Source of the DNA: Thunnus maccoyii
Lineage: Eukaryota > Chordata > Actinopteri > Scombriformes > Scombridae
Assembly: GCF_910596095.1 (NCBI RefSeq)
Contig: NC_056546.1
Coordinates: 12,983,925 to 13,047,924, forward strand
Length of the DNA: 64,000 nt
Reading direction: 5' to 3'
Within the stretch, counting starts at the first letter, position 1, and each line of letters begins with the position of its first letter. This document shows, piece by piece, positions 36,821-49,289 of the stretch. A model generated the notes under the pieces. The model saw nothing but the letters and a program-made list of their open reading frames with translations, searched no databases and was not told the DNA's origin. The position numbers and the translations under genes were made by a program.

Positions 36821-37590
36821 CATAAACATAAACAAGGAAGACCCTCAAGACTTTGACTCTGCTTTCTTCACCTCCAAACCCATCCTGAGGAAGACTTGGA
36901 ATACTTGACCTAACCGTCTTCTCAAAAAAAATACTCCAAAAGAAAACAAATATTTATAGACACCATTATTAACATGCTCAGGCAACACTGTCCAACTCTG
37001 AATGACAGCTTCAAAGCTAATTTCACCTCCTGCGCCTTTAAAACGAATTCATCTTTTTTCTAACATTTGCATCACAGGTTTTGAATTGTACATTTTTGTG
37101 AAAAGAGTTGTAAATTCAGAAGATATTCTTTAATTTTCTTATCGCTTAAGCAGTGTTTGGTCATGTTTAGAGCTCCTACATGTAGGATTTGTTGACGACT
37201 ATACCAAACATCACCTGGATTGTCTCATGTCTTACAAACAAAAACCTATGCCATAAGAAAAACTTCAGACGCTATAATAACATATAACTTCTACAAACAG
37301 GAGTTTAAAAGGAGAGAAATCATTTAGTCTGTCTAGATGATTTAATTTTAATATAATTGGTGTTTTTGATATTCAGTAATACCAATAATGCTGTGAATAA
37401 AATGGATTGAAGTGCGATTGAAGGCTGACAAGTTGACATAAGCTCAAACACGTCATTTGCTTTTCAAAAACAACTGTGTGCAATAGTTTGGCAACATTCA
37501 ATGCAAACTCCGAGGCTAGTTTGTGCACATTTCTGTGTGTAAATGTGAGTTTGTATCAGCATGGTTTGCTGTGACATGAAAATAAAGTTT
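36821..37590 (+). terminator. EDRF1 3' UTR with poly(A) signals
   Basis: AATAAA occurs at 37396-37401 and again at 37581-37586, both downstream of the stop at 36818-36820. The second is followed by a T-rich stretch. Either could end the mRNA. The UTR is otherwise unique sequence. Confidence 0.55.
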
Positions 37591-37753
37591 TTCTAAATTT
37601 TACGCACTAAATTTATTTCTACAGCGGTTTTTTTTAAATGTAGTGTGACCTTCTTTTCTTTTCTAAGGTGATTTTGGATTAGGATGGCTTGATAGATACT
37701 TGGCAAAAAGATGCAAAAGCAGCAGAAGAGCTCAGTTCGAGAACAGTAACCAG

Positions 37754-37985
37754 ACATTTTTACAGTCATGTTGGGCATTTTACTGCTGTTAAGGTGGACA
37801 TTTTTAACGTCACATCAGCCATTTTACTGCTGTTAAACCGGACATTTTTACCATCACTTCAGGCATTTTACTGCTGTTAAAGTGGACGGTTTTACCATCA
37901 TGTCGGGACATTTTAACCGGACATTTTAATGGCGTTAAACTGGACATTTTTACCGTCACGTCTGGACATTTTTCCTCCATTTTAC
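37754..37985 (+). repeat. 44-bp minisatellite downstream of EDRF1
   Basis: Units start at 37754, 37798, 37842 and about 37885 with ACATTTTTA-like words, followed by TCA, then CATTTTACTGCTGTTAA and GTGG/CCGG. Period 44 bp over about four full units, then partial units (GGACATTTTAACC, GGACATTTTAATGGCG, GGACATTTTTACCGTC). Divergence between units is modest. Confidence 0.8.
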
Positions 37986-37989
37986 TGAT

Positions 37990-38120
37990 CACTTTAACCC
38001 AAACCATGATCTTTTCCTAACCCTAACCAAGTGTTTTTCTTTTGCCTGAGCTGACCCATTTTAACCAAAACCATGATCTAAACCTAACCAACTGCGTTAA
38101 ACGACACACAAAAAGCTTAA
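37990..38120. repeat. TTAGGG-like dispersed repeat, relative of the 24361 element
   Basis: CCAAACCATGATCTTTTCCT, then AACCCTAACCAAGTG and AAACCTAACCAACTGCG. This is the reverse-complement pattern of the interior of the 24361-24600 element (GGGTTAGGGAAAGATCATG). Its ends are not recognisable; it abuts the minisatellite. Confidence 0.55.
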
Positions 38121-38204
38121 ACTGCGTAGACATGACACACGAAATGTTCTTAAAGTGGTATGCGATATATACGCCATCCCATAAGATCATGTCGATCTCC
38201 AAGA

Positions 38205-38995
38205 TGTGGGAAGGAACTAAGTACATTTACTCAGGTACTCTGTTTAAGTAGTATTTTGAAGTACTACTGGAATATTTCCATTTTATGCTACTTTAGAGTT
38301 CTCCACTACTGTACATTTATTTTACCTCTATAGTTAGATTTTACATTAAAAAAAGACATGATAAGCTTTTAAAATTCAATGTATTATAGATTAAAACAGT
38401 GACTCCCATCCGATTTTGCTTGTGACCCTCCTCATCTCAGTTTTCAAATGTCTGAGTTGTTACAGTAGCAGAGCCACCAGATGGTTTCATTCAAATAACT
38501 GTTCAATGCCCCAAAGAGTAAAAGTATCAAATATTTCACAAAAAAGCAAAGACTAGTAAAAAAAAAATCCCCAAAATTAATACAAATTTCTGTAGTAAAA
38601 ATTGTTTTTTTTTCTTACCTCTCCCATTAATCATCTCCCAACCCCTTCAGATTTATCTTGTGATCCACTGGAGGGGGCCCAAACCCTAGGTTGGGAACCA
38701 CTGGACTACACTGTGTATAAAGCAGTTAAAACTAGCTGCATCTCAACCAGCTACAGTAGTAAAATGCTACTCATGGATTGGTACTTTTACAGTATTAACA
38801 ACCTAATAATGTAACACATAGTAATATATCATTCACAGGGACCAAGTACTTACACTTAAAGTGCATTTTGCTTAAAATACTCCTGTACTTTTACTTTTGA
38901 AACTTTTGAATACACAGCTGTTTTCTTATGATTGGGTATTTTTACATTGTGTTGGTACCTATGTAAAGGATCTGAGTACTTCCACCACAGGTTTC
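38205..38995. mobile_element. GTACTT-rich inverted-repeat DNA element
   Basis: Left end GTGGGAAGGAACTAAGTACA followed by TTTACTCAGGTACT. Right end reverse-complemented GTGGTGGAAGTACTCAGATC followed by CTTTACATAGG. These are imperfect terminal inverted repeats of a common teleost non-autonomous element of about 790 bp. The interior holds ATTTCCATTTTATGCTACTT and TTGGTACTTTTAC. The direct repeats at 23-24 kb share the GTACTTTTACTTT words and may be related. Confidence 0.65.
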
Positions 38996-39189
38996 TCTTT
39001 AAGCATCACAAAAGGAGGTAAAAAGACAGATCTAATTACCAATACTGTTACTGTTCCACTCAATAAGAACGAAACATGATCACTGTGATGTTTTGCTAAC
39101 TGATCCCTTTTTAGTTTGAGAGGAGATATTTTAATCAGAGCTTGCACCAGCACCCTGCATGGTAGCTTGTCATCACCGTTGGTGTGTGA

Positions 39190-39275
39190 GTGTGTATAAA
39201 TGGGTGAGTGAGCAGCAGAAACATTATAAAGTGCTTTGGATAAAAGCGCTATTTAAGCAGCCATTTACCATTTAA
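39190..39275. repeat. short dispersed-repeat tail
   Basis: AAAGTGCTTTGGATAAAAGC followed by GCTATTTAAGCAGCCATTTA. This motif is a common end of teleost interspersed repeats. Too short to classify. Confidence 0.4.
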
Positions 39276-39386
39276 AAGACAGTTCAGGGGGAAGAAAAAT
39301 ATTTTAAGTGGGTTTTGCAACACTCTACCCTGTGGGTTCTGGCAGTGGTGCTCCATTCAGTCTGGGTCGCTGAAAAGGGGACACAG

Positions 39387-39548
39387 TGTTTGGTAATGCA
39401 GCATCAGTGAACTGGGTCACCCCACTGTTCCTGAACTGTACACACACACCAGATGGAGCTGCAGGCGGGCCCAAACTGTCTCTGTACCTCATTAATCAGG
39501 CTGGACCCTCGGTGCTGCGGGTGACTGACTGCTGGACAGTGACTGAGG
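39387..39548 (+). other. possible orphan exon, unidentified
   Basis: An open stretch on the plus strand is bounded by ACACAG/ and /GTAAGA. It reads VFGNAASVNWVTPLFLNC, then GGPKLSLYLINQAGPSVLRV and TDCWTVTEG. Composition looks protein-like and slightly GC-rich against AT-rich surroundings, but I recognise no family and no partner exon. It lies 400 bp beyond the DHX32 stop, on the opposite strand, so it may simply be DHX32 3' UTR. Confidence 0.2.
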
Positions 39549-39945
39549 GTAAGACGTGAAAAGGAGGAGCCACAGAATTATTAAAAACTTAAGCAGAGGA
39601 TATATATCTGATTGCAAACCTCACAGGGGTGGGAAACTAAATGAATCTTGGCTATTTCAGATTTGTTGAAAAGGATGATTGGGTACAAATATAACAATGA
39701 GACACAGACACAGCAACTGTAGTTTTTCATTCATATATTAGTTTACTTTGTATAACTATTCAAAGACATACAAAACATGATGTAGTGACAAAAACAAGAT
39801 GAAGGGCACAGATCAAAGGAAACAACTACTGAAAAAACACTTTCAGTTAAGTGATAAATTATACAACTATGCAGACAATGTGTTTCTGTACAATGTAGTG
39901 CAATAACTCCTAATTTCATCACCACCACTGGGAACAGTGGAACAG

Positions 39946-42900
39946 TCACTGTACGACGCAGCGGTCATAAGTCTGATCTTCTTGGGGTTCCTCTTTGGAG
40001 GTCGGAGGTTTCTTCTCTTGGCAGTGAGGCGCTGAGCCGTTCAATATGTTCTGGAGGATGTCTTTGCTCTCACTAGGCGGTAGATTGTAGAAGAAATACT
40101 GTGGTGCCATCTGAATGAACCTAACAGAAGAAGGGAACAATGTTGTTGGTAAAATAATGTGTTACACAGGCTCAACTTGTTCCAAATTTAGGCACTTTTG
40201 TTGGAGACAAGACTGACAGTACATCTGCTCCTCACATTATTTGAAGTGCAATCACTCAGATTCATATATTTCAGGATGTGAAACCTAAGAGAGCATGACA
40301 AAGGCTGCAGAGCTTTCTTTTCCTCCTTTTTAAGCTGCAGCTCCACATTCCCAGGCATCTGTGCAATCCATAATCCCCTCTCTAACCAGCTGATACTAGA
40401 GAAAAGGATTATGATAGCACCCTCCACAACCAACATGACTAGTCTCTGCTGAACTGGGGCTTTACATCTGGTCCACACGGGAAAGGGAATGTGTCTGTCT
40501 GATTACTTTTAAGCCTCTTCAAATGTAAAGATACAAGGGTGGTGCTATAAAAGTCACAAGAGACTGCAGTCTGGTTAACAAAGACTGTATATGGTCAGTT
40601 ATGTGAATCGTACGACTGTAAGATATACAAAAAACGAAATGTTAAGACTGAGACTCACTCCTCTGGTGTTATGTGGGTGATGGTGCGGAGGCAGTTGTCC
40701 TCAGAGAAGGAGTGCTCATGGAACAGCACCCACTCTGGCAGGCGCAGTTTGGGGCTCTTGGCACCGTAACCAGACAGAGGATGGATCTGTGCCACATGCT
40801 TGTGGGTCAAAATGAAGTAGTTCCCTGATCCGTCCACATCCCGCGCCACCTGAGGGAAACCATAGCCAGACACAGTCAGACAGATTTTCTCAAAGGAATT
40901 TGAGTCACTGCCTAAGAATACTTTTTAAACAGGACTTCCAAATGCGAAATGCATCTGTATAATTATACTTTTGATTTTGGCTTGAATGTGTACAATTTTA
41001 AAAAAGCCAAAACATAAGAAGTTGTACTTAAAGTGGCAAAAAATATAAATACTGAAAGGAGTTGAAGCAGTTGAAATGAAAGATGAAATGTTACTAGAAG
41101 TGTAGGTGATGAATTGACCTGGAAGTCCTTATAGCACTGAAGGGGTCAGAGTAAATTGTGTATGAACAGTGTTCATATATTACACCCTTATATATGCACA
41201 ATATATATGTACATATATTGTTTTTCTGTATGGGAAAAATAAAAGATAAAAGCAGTTGAAATGTCAAGTTTGAGATAAAAGTCATTGAAATTTGAAAGTG
41301 GAGAGCTGAAAACAGTTCAAGTGTGAGTACTGTAAACAGTTTCAATGTGAGTTAGTTGTGGAAGCACTGATAGTTAAAAGGTGGATGAAAATGAAGTGTA
41401 AGATCTGAACATAGTCGAACTGTCAGTCGATGAATAAAAATCAGTTAATTTCAGTGTTTTGCATCATCGGTGGTACGGCACGGCTACACAATTATGGCGA
41501 AATAATAATTCTGGTTATTTTGCTGAGTGTGGCTGTGCTGGATTATTAGTCATGAAAAAGCAAAATGATTGTTTCTGCATACATCTAATCACCTACATGA
41601 ATGAACAGAATTACATTAATATTTCATTAAGCCCATATTCTATGATCATTAATTGTGGAAACTAAAATCACAGTATAATTACAAAAGATTAGAGGGCACT
41701 CAACCTTGCTGCATTAGTTCCAGTCAGTGTTTTAATGGCCTTTAGGAGTCTTTTGGAGGAGTGTTGGAGTTTCAAGCTTTCTTCTTGTTCATTGTTGATG
41801 TTGTGAATTATATTGTTTTTGATGAGTGGTATAATAAAGTTTTGTTTTCTGACCTGCATGAAGAAACCTGCCAGCAGGGCTCTCTTAATGTTGATGGTGT
41901 TGGTTCGGGAACCGAAGGCGGGCACCGACACGGGCAGCTCGATCCTCTTCAGAGTGTCGCTCAACTCAGTACGAAGAGCGTCAGCCATCAACAGAGCAGT
42001 GTGGTTTAGGTAGAAATCCTGACACCACTTCTCCACATTACAGTCTAAAGAGGGAGGAAGAGCGAGTCAGAGAGAGGATTACAGAAAGGTAGAATCACTG
42101 ATGAAGACACAGAGCTGTATGTGCCAAAATACAAATGCTATAATATTGCTTTAGTTTTTTTTTTTACTGTCCTTATTCAGTGTTCAACACAGGCACATCA
42201 TTGTTGTCCATGTGCTAAACTAAACTCAAAAAACCTCTAACTGTTAATTAGATTGAGGAATCGATTCCTCCCTTTGATTTCTCTGTACCTGACGAAGGGC
42301 GGCTCAAAACATTGCACTTTTCTACTGTGATTAATCACAAAATTTCAAGGGAGAAGTTAATAGTCAGTCAGTCCTTGAGAGGCAGTAATCATGATTACTG
42401 TCGTTATTGAAATAACTAATAAGATCCTCACATCATCATTTCATCCTGTCACTCTATTGTCTGCTATATTATAAAGACAAACAATCAATACAAACAATTA
42501 AAAACAATAAAAAAAACATATTTTAAAACTTAGAAACACATTTTGAGGAATAGTTTTGAGTTTTTTAGTCATTAAATTATATTTTTTCTTTTTTTTTAGA
42601 TTGTATTATTATTATTATAAATATTATAATTACTATTCTCATTATGATTTGTTGTGGCATTGTTTAAGGCCAGTTCATTTTGCCAACAGTTTGGATGATA
42701 TTTCTCCATTCACTGATCTCCATAGTATCTGTGTGTGTGTATGGATGTGTGTGTGTGCTCTCTAAACTCACATGGGTCCTGCTGGCACTGTTTAAACGCC
42801 TTGTAAATATTGATAAGGGTGAAGTGGTCTCCCTCTGGGTGCTGGAACTTCATGTGGCACTGAGCCGCCTCTGGCTTCAAGTCCACTGAGGGAATCATGA

Positions 42901-43946
42901 GGCAAGTTGGAGCTGTGAGAAAAAAAATCCACAAAAAGAATGTGGATGTTGAGAACTTTGTTTCTATCTTAAATTGTATATTACATTTTCAGTGATCTTC
43001 TAGCTTCACAAAGGCAGACCTTAATAGTTCATTATATAGTACTATGTAACAGTCATTACAGTAAAAGAGGCCGATGTTGATCTGCATTAAGAGACCAGGT
43101 CTCTGCTGTCGCTACTATTAGATGTGCAACATTATGTTTTAGTAACAGTGTGGGTGAATTATTAGATAAATAACTGTAGACATTAATCTACCTACTGTAC
43201 CTGTTAGCATGGCAGCAATGATGACCACCTCGCTGACACAGTCGAACTCGCAGGACGCGAGCAATGTTTTGGCCATTTGGGGCTCCAAGGGGAACTCAGA
43301 CATGATGATGCCCATCTCAGACAGGTTGCCATCATTATCCAGAGCCGCCAGGTAGTCCAGTTCCTCTAGAGCCTGCATCAGGCCTTCAGGATCTGGATTG
43401 GAAAGGTTTTTAGGTTATATACTTTGTTTTTTTTTTTCTATAATTAAACCTTGGTGAAAAAAATGTGAAAACTGGAAACCAAATCAACAGTGAAATGTAT
43501 TTCTAGTGGCTGCTTTTTGACTGTCTAGTGCTTAAACTGTCAATGTACATGATTCATTACATATAAATACACTTTGACTTAAACTGTTAGGGATTACTTT
43601 TCTGTTTTGTATGCTGTCTAAACTCTAATCCGAAATGCTGACCCACTGAGACAATCCCCTACAATATACTGGCACCCTGCTGGGCACGCTCCGAGTAAAA
43701 AGGCAGCAGCAGATTAGGATTTTATAATCCTCACCAACATCTGCCATGCATCACTATGCAAAATGAAAAGTCTTTCATGGTACAAATGAGATTTTCTATT
43801 CTGTCTCTGTCACAAACATGTTTTCGATGAACATCACAGTGAGACAAAGAGATGCGGACACAAAATCCACCTTAGAGGCTCTCTATTATCATCCACACTC
43901 CCACACACCAACACCAGTATTCTCTAATCAACTAATGGGAGACTCA

Positions 43947-43977
<31 letters not shown>

Positions 43978-46900
43978 TGTTAGTGGGGGTGAATAAATCC
44001 GGGGGGAACAAAAGCACACGGAAGCAGGTCAGCTCTAAAAAGGATGCTCGCAGAACAGGAGCTGTCAGTTCAGCTGAGGCACGGCTCGCTGCCCTCCAAT
44101 AAAACAAGTTCCTGTCTGTTGGAACAAAACAAGAGCGGACTGACTGAACCCAAAATTCATGCCATTATCACCACGGACATGTGAATTTTAGAGAGCAGCA
44201 GGGGCTCAGCCGACACACACCATGCCATGAAAATGTTCTCTTTTTTGTCACTTTATGTAAATCTCACCTGGCCTGTCGATGAAGTCACAGTGACCCAGTC
44301 CTGCGATCTCCATCCTCTTCAAAAAGAGCACGGTGGAAGTGGTGTCAGACTCTGCAATGTGCGGGCGTATCTCGACAGGAAGCTGTCTGTCCTCAGGATA
44401 CAGACAGAAACACTTGCCTACAGGAAAGAAAGGTAATTTTAGACAGGACAGCAGCGAGGCATAGGCAGCCGCAGATTTATGTCAAGTTGTTTTTTTTTGT
44501 CAGTTGTTTAACTTCTCACCTGTTGGACCTGCCAGCTGTTTGCGACTCTTGGCTTGGCCTGCACTGATTGGCTGAATGATGACTGAATTTGTCCTGATCC
44601 TGGGGTTGTAAACCTGCAACATCACAGTGCGTTGATCTGGATTATGTATAATGACATTTAATAAAATATTCGCTCAGATCTAAAATAGTGGTGTCCAGAT
44701 TCAAGATTCATTTTCAAAACCACTGAAATTTTAATTTTTAATTACACTGTAACATTAAATTTTATAAAAGTATTATATACAAGACCACACAATTAAAAAC
44801 ACTGCAGTTTTCTGTCTTCTCCTGTGCAAAAATGTATTTAAAAGTTTATTTGAAGCTAATATGAAGCTTCAGACAAATCAAGTCAATAACTTTCAAAGTT
44901 ACTGTCTTTTTAATGCCATATTCCCTCTTCTTGTTACGATCCTTCTGCTGCAACAGTACAGGAAAACACTCCATTGAGACACAAAGACTGTAACTGTGGA
45001 AGATATCAACTTCATTTGTCTAACTCAGACAGCTGAAGCCCCATATTTTCTTCAGATAAACTTTGAAATACAGTTTTTCTCAAAACGAGGACTGTCAATT
45101 TTGTTCCCCATCACTTACATTGCAAATGCATTATGAAGGGATCTTCTAATGGTCAGTATGAACAGGAGAAATGATTATGGCAAGAAAAACCTATTTCAAT
45201 GTTTATTTGGACACCTGACTATTGTTTTAAGACTTATTATGAAACTATACTCTAAACACATTTTTATTGCAAATATGAAAGATGAACTTACATATCTTTT
45301 CTCCAGTCCTGCATCGATGACAAAGCTTATTGAGCTGACAGCCCAGAAGAAGTCTTCATTTGGGCTGGATGTGAGGAATACTCTCCTGGTGCGGCCCGTC
45401 TCCTCCTCCCCCATGGTTGGTAGAGTCCCAGGCTGGCCGGGGTGTACAGCGACAGGCAGGAGCTCTCCCAGATCAGGGGGTAAGCTGTGGCCCTCATGAC
45501 GCAGGATGTCAAGGGCCAGATCTATCTCCTGGAAGGGGGTAAACAGAGAGTCAGAGGAAGACATATTCTCAGACTGCTGAATCCATCCTGTTCTGCTTTT
45601 CTTTTCTTTTTTTTACCTGTGTCGTCACCAGAAACACCACCACGTCCCCTCCCTCTTCAGAGCGGTGGATCTCCAGCACCAGACGGAGCGCGGCACAGAA
45701 ATAGCTGTCACCTGTGCTGCTGTGCACCACCTCCCCTGCGGCCGGGCTCTCCAGGTGGATGAGAGGCACCGTGGACCCGGTAAAGTGGACCAGCTGCTTG
45801 GGGCCGGGATCAACTGCGGTGAGGAGGACCACACGGAGCTCCGGCCTCTGTAGGGCGATGTCCTTCAGCAGACCTTGGAGTACATCAGTAGCCACGGTCC
45901 TCTGGTGGGCCTGGTCCACCACCACCACACCGTAGCGCTCCAGCAAAGGGTCTGACATCATCTCCCTCAAGAGCATGTCATCTGTACAGTACCTGTGGTG
46001 GGTGATAAAATGCCATTAACAGAGAGCAAGTACATGCACAGGGGCACTTGAAACACACTGTATCTTACCAAACTCATAATAAGCTGACATAAATCCTCAG
46101 GTTTCATTGATTGTAAGCCTCTAGGCTCAAAGACTGGAACAGGAAATCCATTCAGCATACTTCAGAATGGCATTTTAATGAAAGGCACTTTGTCTACGCT
46201 TCTGTTTTGCCCCTATTAGTGTAATTTACTCTGATAATTAGTCTGGGGAGTAGATCCTTTCGTACTCGCCGGCTGCCTGTTTATCTTATCTCCCTCTCCT
46301 CAATGTGCTGAGTTCCTTTGTTGCCGAGCTGACTTATGAGGGACTCACATGAGGGAGTGTGACATATGGGCAGACGGGGAGCCGGGCAGCTGTGGCGGTG
46401 AAAAGAGGCCCCTCAAGCCTTTTGTTCACCTCTCTCTTCAGTATAACAGAAGGCGGGGTGATTTAGCGCTGTGAGTGTTCTGACCATGTTTTATTGTTTC
46501 TCGGATACACTTGAGATAGACTCGATATGTTTTTGTTGGTATAAAATGCAGTTTTTCCAGACCTGAGAACTGTGTCATGAGCGCAGCATGTTTCCAGAGG
46601 GATGCTGTATCCGACTTCGTGGCCAATGTTGACATCCATCTCATCAGCCACTCTCAAGGCGAGATCTACAGCCTGCTGCGCATGAATCTGGGTACAAACC
46701 ACCGTACCATGCTGGAACCGTACTGACAGGCAGAATTCGGCGCACCACTCGGGAATCTGTTTCAAAAAGAAGTGTGAGAGAAGTTGTTTACATCACACAT
46801 GCTTCCCCAGTATTGTTAATTTTAAGATGGTTTGATTATGTCCCTGTAACAAAGCTGAATCTGCTGTTGCAATATTTTCCATGGCAATGCAATCACAAGT

Positions 46901-47205
46901 GTCAAATACCCGCCAGTACTCACTTGAGAGCTCCTTCCAGTTTTGGCAGAGCCACTGACAATAACAAACTGTCCTTTGGCCAAAGTGTCCATGAATTCAG
47001 ACTTTGCTTTCCACACTGGCAGATCTTTCCTTTCTTTCAACAGTTTGTAAAATCTGGAGGAATAAGGCAGTCCGTCAAACTGATTAAGCTCCAAAATGTC
47101 ATCGTATTCTTTGTCTCCTTGACTCAACGCGTCTGTGTCTGAACAACAGGGTGATTTCCCATCAAAGAAGTCCTCTCCAGATAAACTGGTAATGTCCTGC
47201 GCCAT
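39946..47205 (-). CDS. DHX32: DHX32 (DEAH-box-like helicase 32), 11 coding exons, complete
   Basis: Exons on the minus strand: 47205-46924, 46756-46563, 45992-45617, 45528-45292, 44613-44520, 44417-44268, 43392-43201, 42912-42772, 42044-41854, 40849-40659, 40120-39946. All junctions are GT-AG; joined frame 2223 nt, 740 aa (human about 743). Identity is fixed by [78 protein letters not shown] and [12 protein letters not shown]. Domain order is RecA1, RecA2, winged-helix/HA2-like and OB-fold-like, as in DHX15/DHX32. Catalytic motifs are degenerate: the P-loop reads GSAKTGRS (Lys to Arg), motif II is DQAH instead of DEAH, and motif VI reads KSRKQLAG where active relatives have QRAGRAGR. ATP hydrolysis is therefore doubtful. 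It converges with EDRF1 and is co-oriented with ADAM12. Confidence 0.97.
43945..43974 (+). repeat. TG microsatellite in DHX32 intron 6
   Basis: About thirteen GT units with one TTTG interruption, between exon 6 (44268) and exon 7 (43392). Confidence 0.85.
44901..45232. mobile_element. dispersed element C, copy 2 (uninterrupted)
   Basis: Lies in DHX32 intron 4 and matches the two flanks of the split copy in EDRF1 intron 1 (27131-27965), in the same orientation on the plus strand. Shared words include GTCTTTTTAATGCC, CTGAAGCCCCATAT, AGATAAACTTT, CCATCACTTACATTG, GGTCAGTATGAACAGGAG and CTATTGTTTTAAGAC. Non-coding, about 330 bp. Confidence 0.7.
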
Positions 47206-49289
47206 CACAAGCGAGCTCCCAGTCTGTCCGGCATAAACTTCATTTACAGATCCACAGGAATGAAGTTTGGAAATCTCTAGCTCCCAGTAAACTGTTGGAC
47301 AGCACACAGACCGCCTCTGCAAGTGAAGCCAAATGAAAGGCTCACCAGGCGGTCAGCCCAGTGTTGTCATGTGGCCACTAATCCCATAGAAGTGCAGTCA
47401 TCAACAGATGACACGCACACACACACACACGCGCGCACACACTGGTGTGAGAACAGAGATAGATGGGCAGAGACACAGAGGGGTCTGGTGTTTATGATGA
47501 GAACTGGCTCGCATGCAAAGGCCACAAGCTGTACACAGTGTAAAATGCATTTATTTATCAACTTTTGTTTAATCTTGTGATTTAGAAACTAATTATCTCA
47601 GTGGTTGACAAACTGAGATAATTTATTTCTACATCTAAGAACCAACAGTTGTTCCAGAAAATAGACCTGCTGTTCTCACACTGCAGCCTCACAGTGTTAC
47701 TTCAGGTACAACAACCTACAGTTTCCAGTTGTAGAATCATATCTAACAAAACAAAACAAAGGAAAACATTTCCCTTTGTAACAATATTTAAAAACAGGGC
47801 CCTGTGAATAAAGGAACATGCCACTTTTACTTTTATTCTTCTTCTTCCACTTTTGTACCTGAAAACCTGTTTACTAATAAACTGGGACTTTTGTGTTTCA
47901 TAAAAAAAAACAGTGAATATAAAATGAGAAGAGGAACCTAAAAGCACTTTTGTAACTTGCTCATTTGGGCCCTCTGTTGACAGCGGGCCCCTCAGCAGTT
48001 GATTAGTTCACCTCCATGCCACTGACTGATCTGTTGACATGCTAAAGTAGACTAATGCTAACTTTATTGTGTCTTGTAAGTCTGCAATTGATTCTTTTAA
48101 TCCCATATCACTTAACTACCAGTGGCTCATAACTGACACTAACTCATTTTACGATTTCTGTTTTATTCACTTTTACATGAAGTACATTTATTCACTAAGT
48201 ACAGCAATTGTTAATAGGACGGCATAATTAACCGTTTCACCTCCCATTCTCAACTTTGTATAAAAGAAATCACTCACTTCAGTTTTATTTATGTTGCCTT
48301 TAAACCACCTACAGCACCTACAACTACCTGCATCACTACAGTATTGAGCTTGCTTGGGAGATGAAAGCATGGAAGTCCAATTAGAGAAGGCTGGAGGTCA
48401 TTCACAGCAAACTAGCGGTTTTTAGATTATTATACACATTGATATGGATTGTATTATTTTCTTTTGGTTCGTGCTCTTGACTTCACTCTTCTTTGCTTTG
48501 TTTCCCATCAGTGGTGTAAGGAAGGGAGATTGATCACTGATCAGGACTCAAGGGCAACTTCACCCTGATGTCTGAGGGAGCACATTAAGGCAAGATAAAG
48601 ATAAAACTGGAGAGTGGGTAGCACTTCAGTGTTTGTAATAACCAGTGTTGTCCAACAGGTGGCAGTGCTGAACAACTGTGATAAACTGAGCAGCTGAGCA
48701 CAAATGTCCCAGTAAGAATGAGATATTATGATTGGTGTGGCAACGTCATACTTGAAAAAATGAAACATATTTCTACTGAGCTGCTTGTTTGACTTATTGC
48801 AGTATGACTCTAGAGCAATTAAAATGGTTAACACATCTGGAGCTGTCATTTTCACACTGAATCAGGGTTCACTAGGTGTCACTTGAAAGAAACAAAAAAG
48901 ATTGTGCAACTAATTTGCCCTCATGAGTGTTGCACATTGTGAACATTTGATATTAACATGTACCAACCAGAGTTGACATAATTCCCCTAGAGACTAATTT
49001 GATAGTTGTTCTTATCGGATTATCATTCAGGTTTGCAGTTTTAAATAAGAATATTTCCAATTCCTTGTCCTTGTTTGTCATAGTGACTTTTTGGTTGCAC
49101 TGTCATGGAGTCGGGTGTGTTTACCAGGCTGAGGATGGAAGCTTTCATCCTTACTAACCAAATTTTTGGTGGAGTTTGACTTTAACATTTACTTGTGGTT
49201 TTCAAAAGTGGTTTTAAAATATGTTTTTAATTAATTCAAAGTGTGAATGAAATCAAAACCACTTGTTGTAAACAGTCGTAAAGGAACTT
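47206..49289. other. spacer between DHX32 start and the ADAM12 3' flank
   Basis: No supported exon. The part next to 47205 presumably holds the DHX32 promoter and 5' UTR; an in-frame upstream ATG exists at 47322 but lacks family support. Open frames at 48541-48855 and 47702-47947 have no recognisable domains. In human, FANK1 lies between DHX32 and ADAM12; no FANK1-like (ankyrin or fibronectin type III) exon was seen here. Confidence 0.45.
47411..47442 (+). repeat. CA/CG microsatellite near DHX32 5' end
   Basis: ACACGCACACACACAC followed by ACGCGCGCACACAC, alternating purine-pyrimidine, about 210 bp upstream of the DHX32 ATG. Confidence 0.8.

Noticed and set aside
47205-47322. Upstream in-frame start for DHX32 (MQRRSVCC...)
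   Set aside because: Not matched by the family N-terminus; [10 protein letters not shown] at 47205 gives a protein length close to human.
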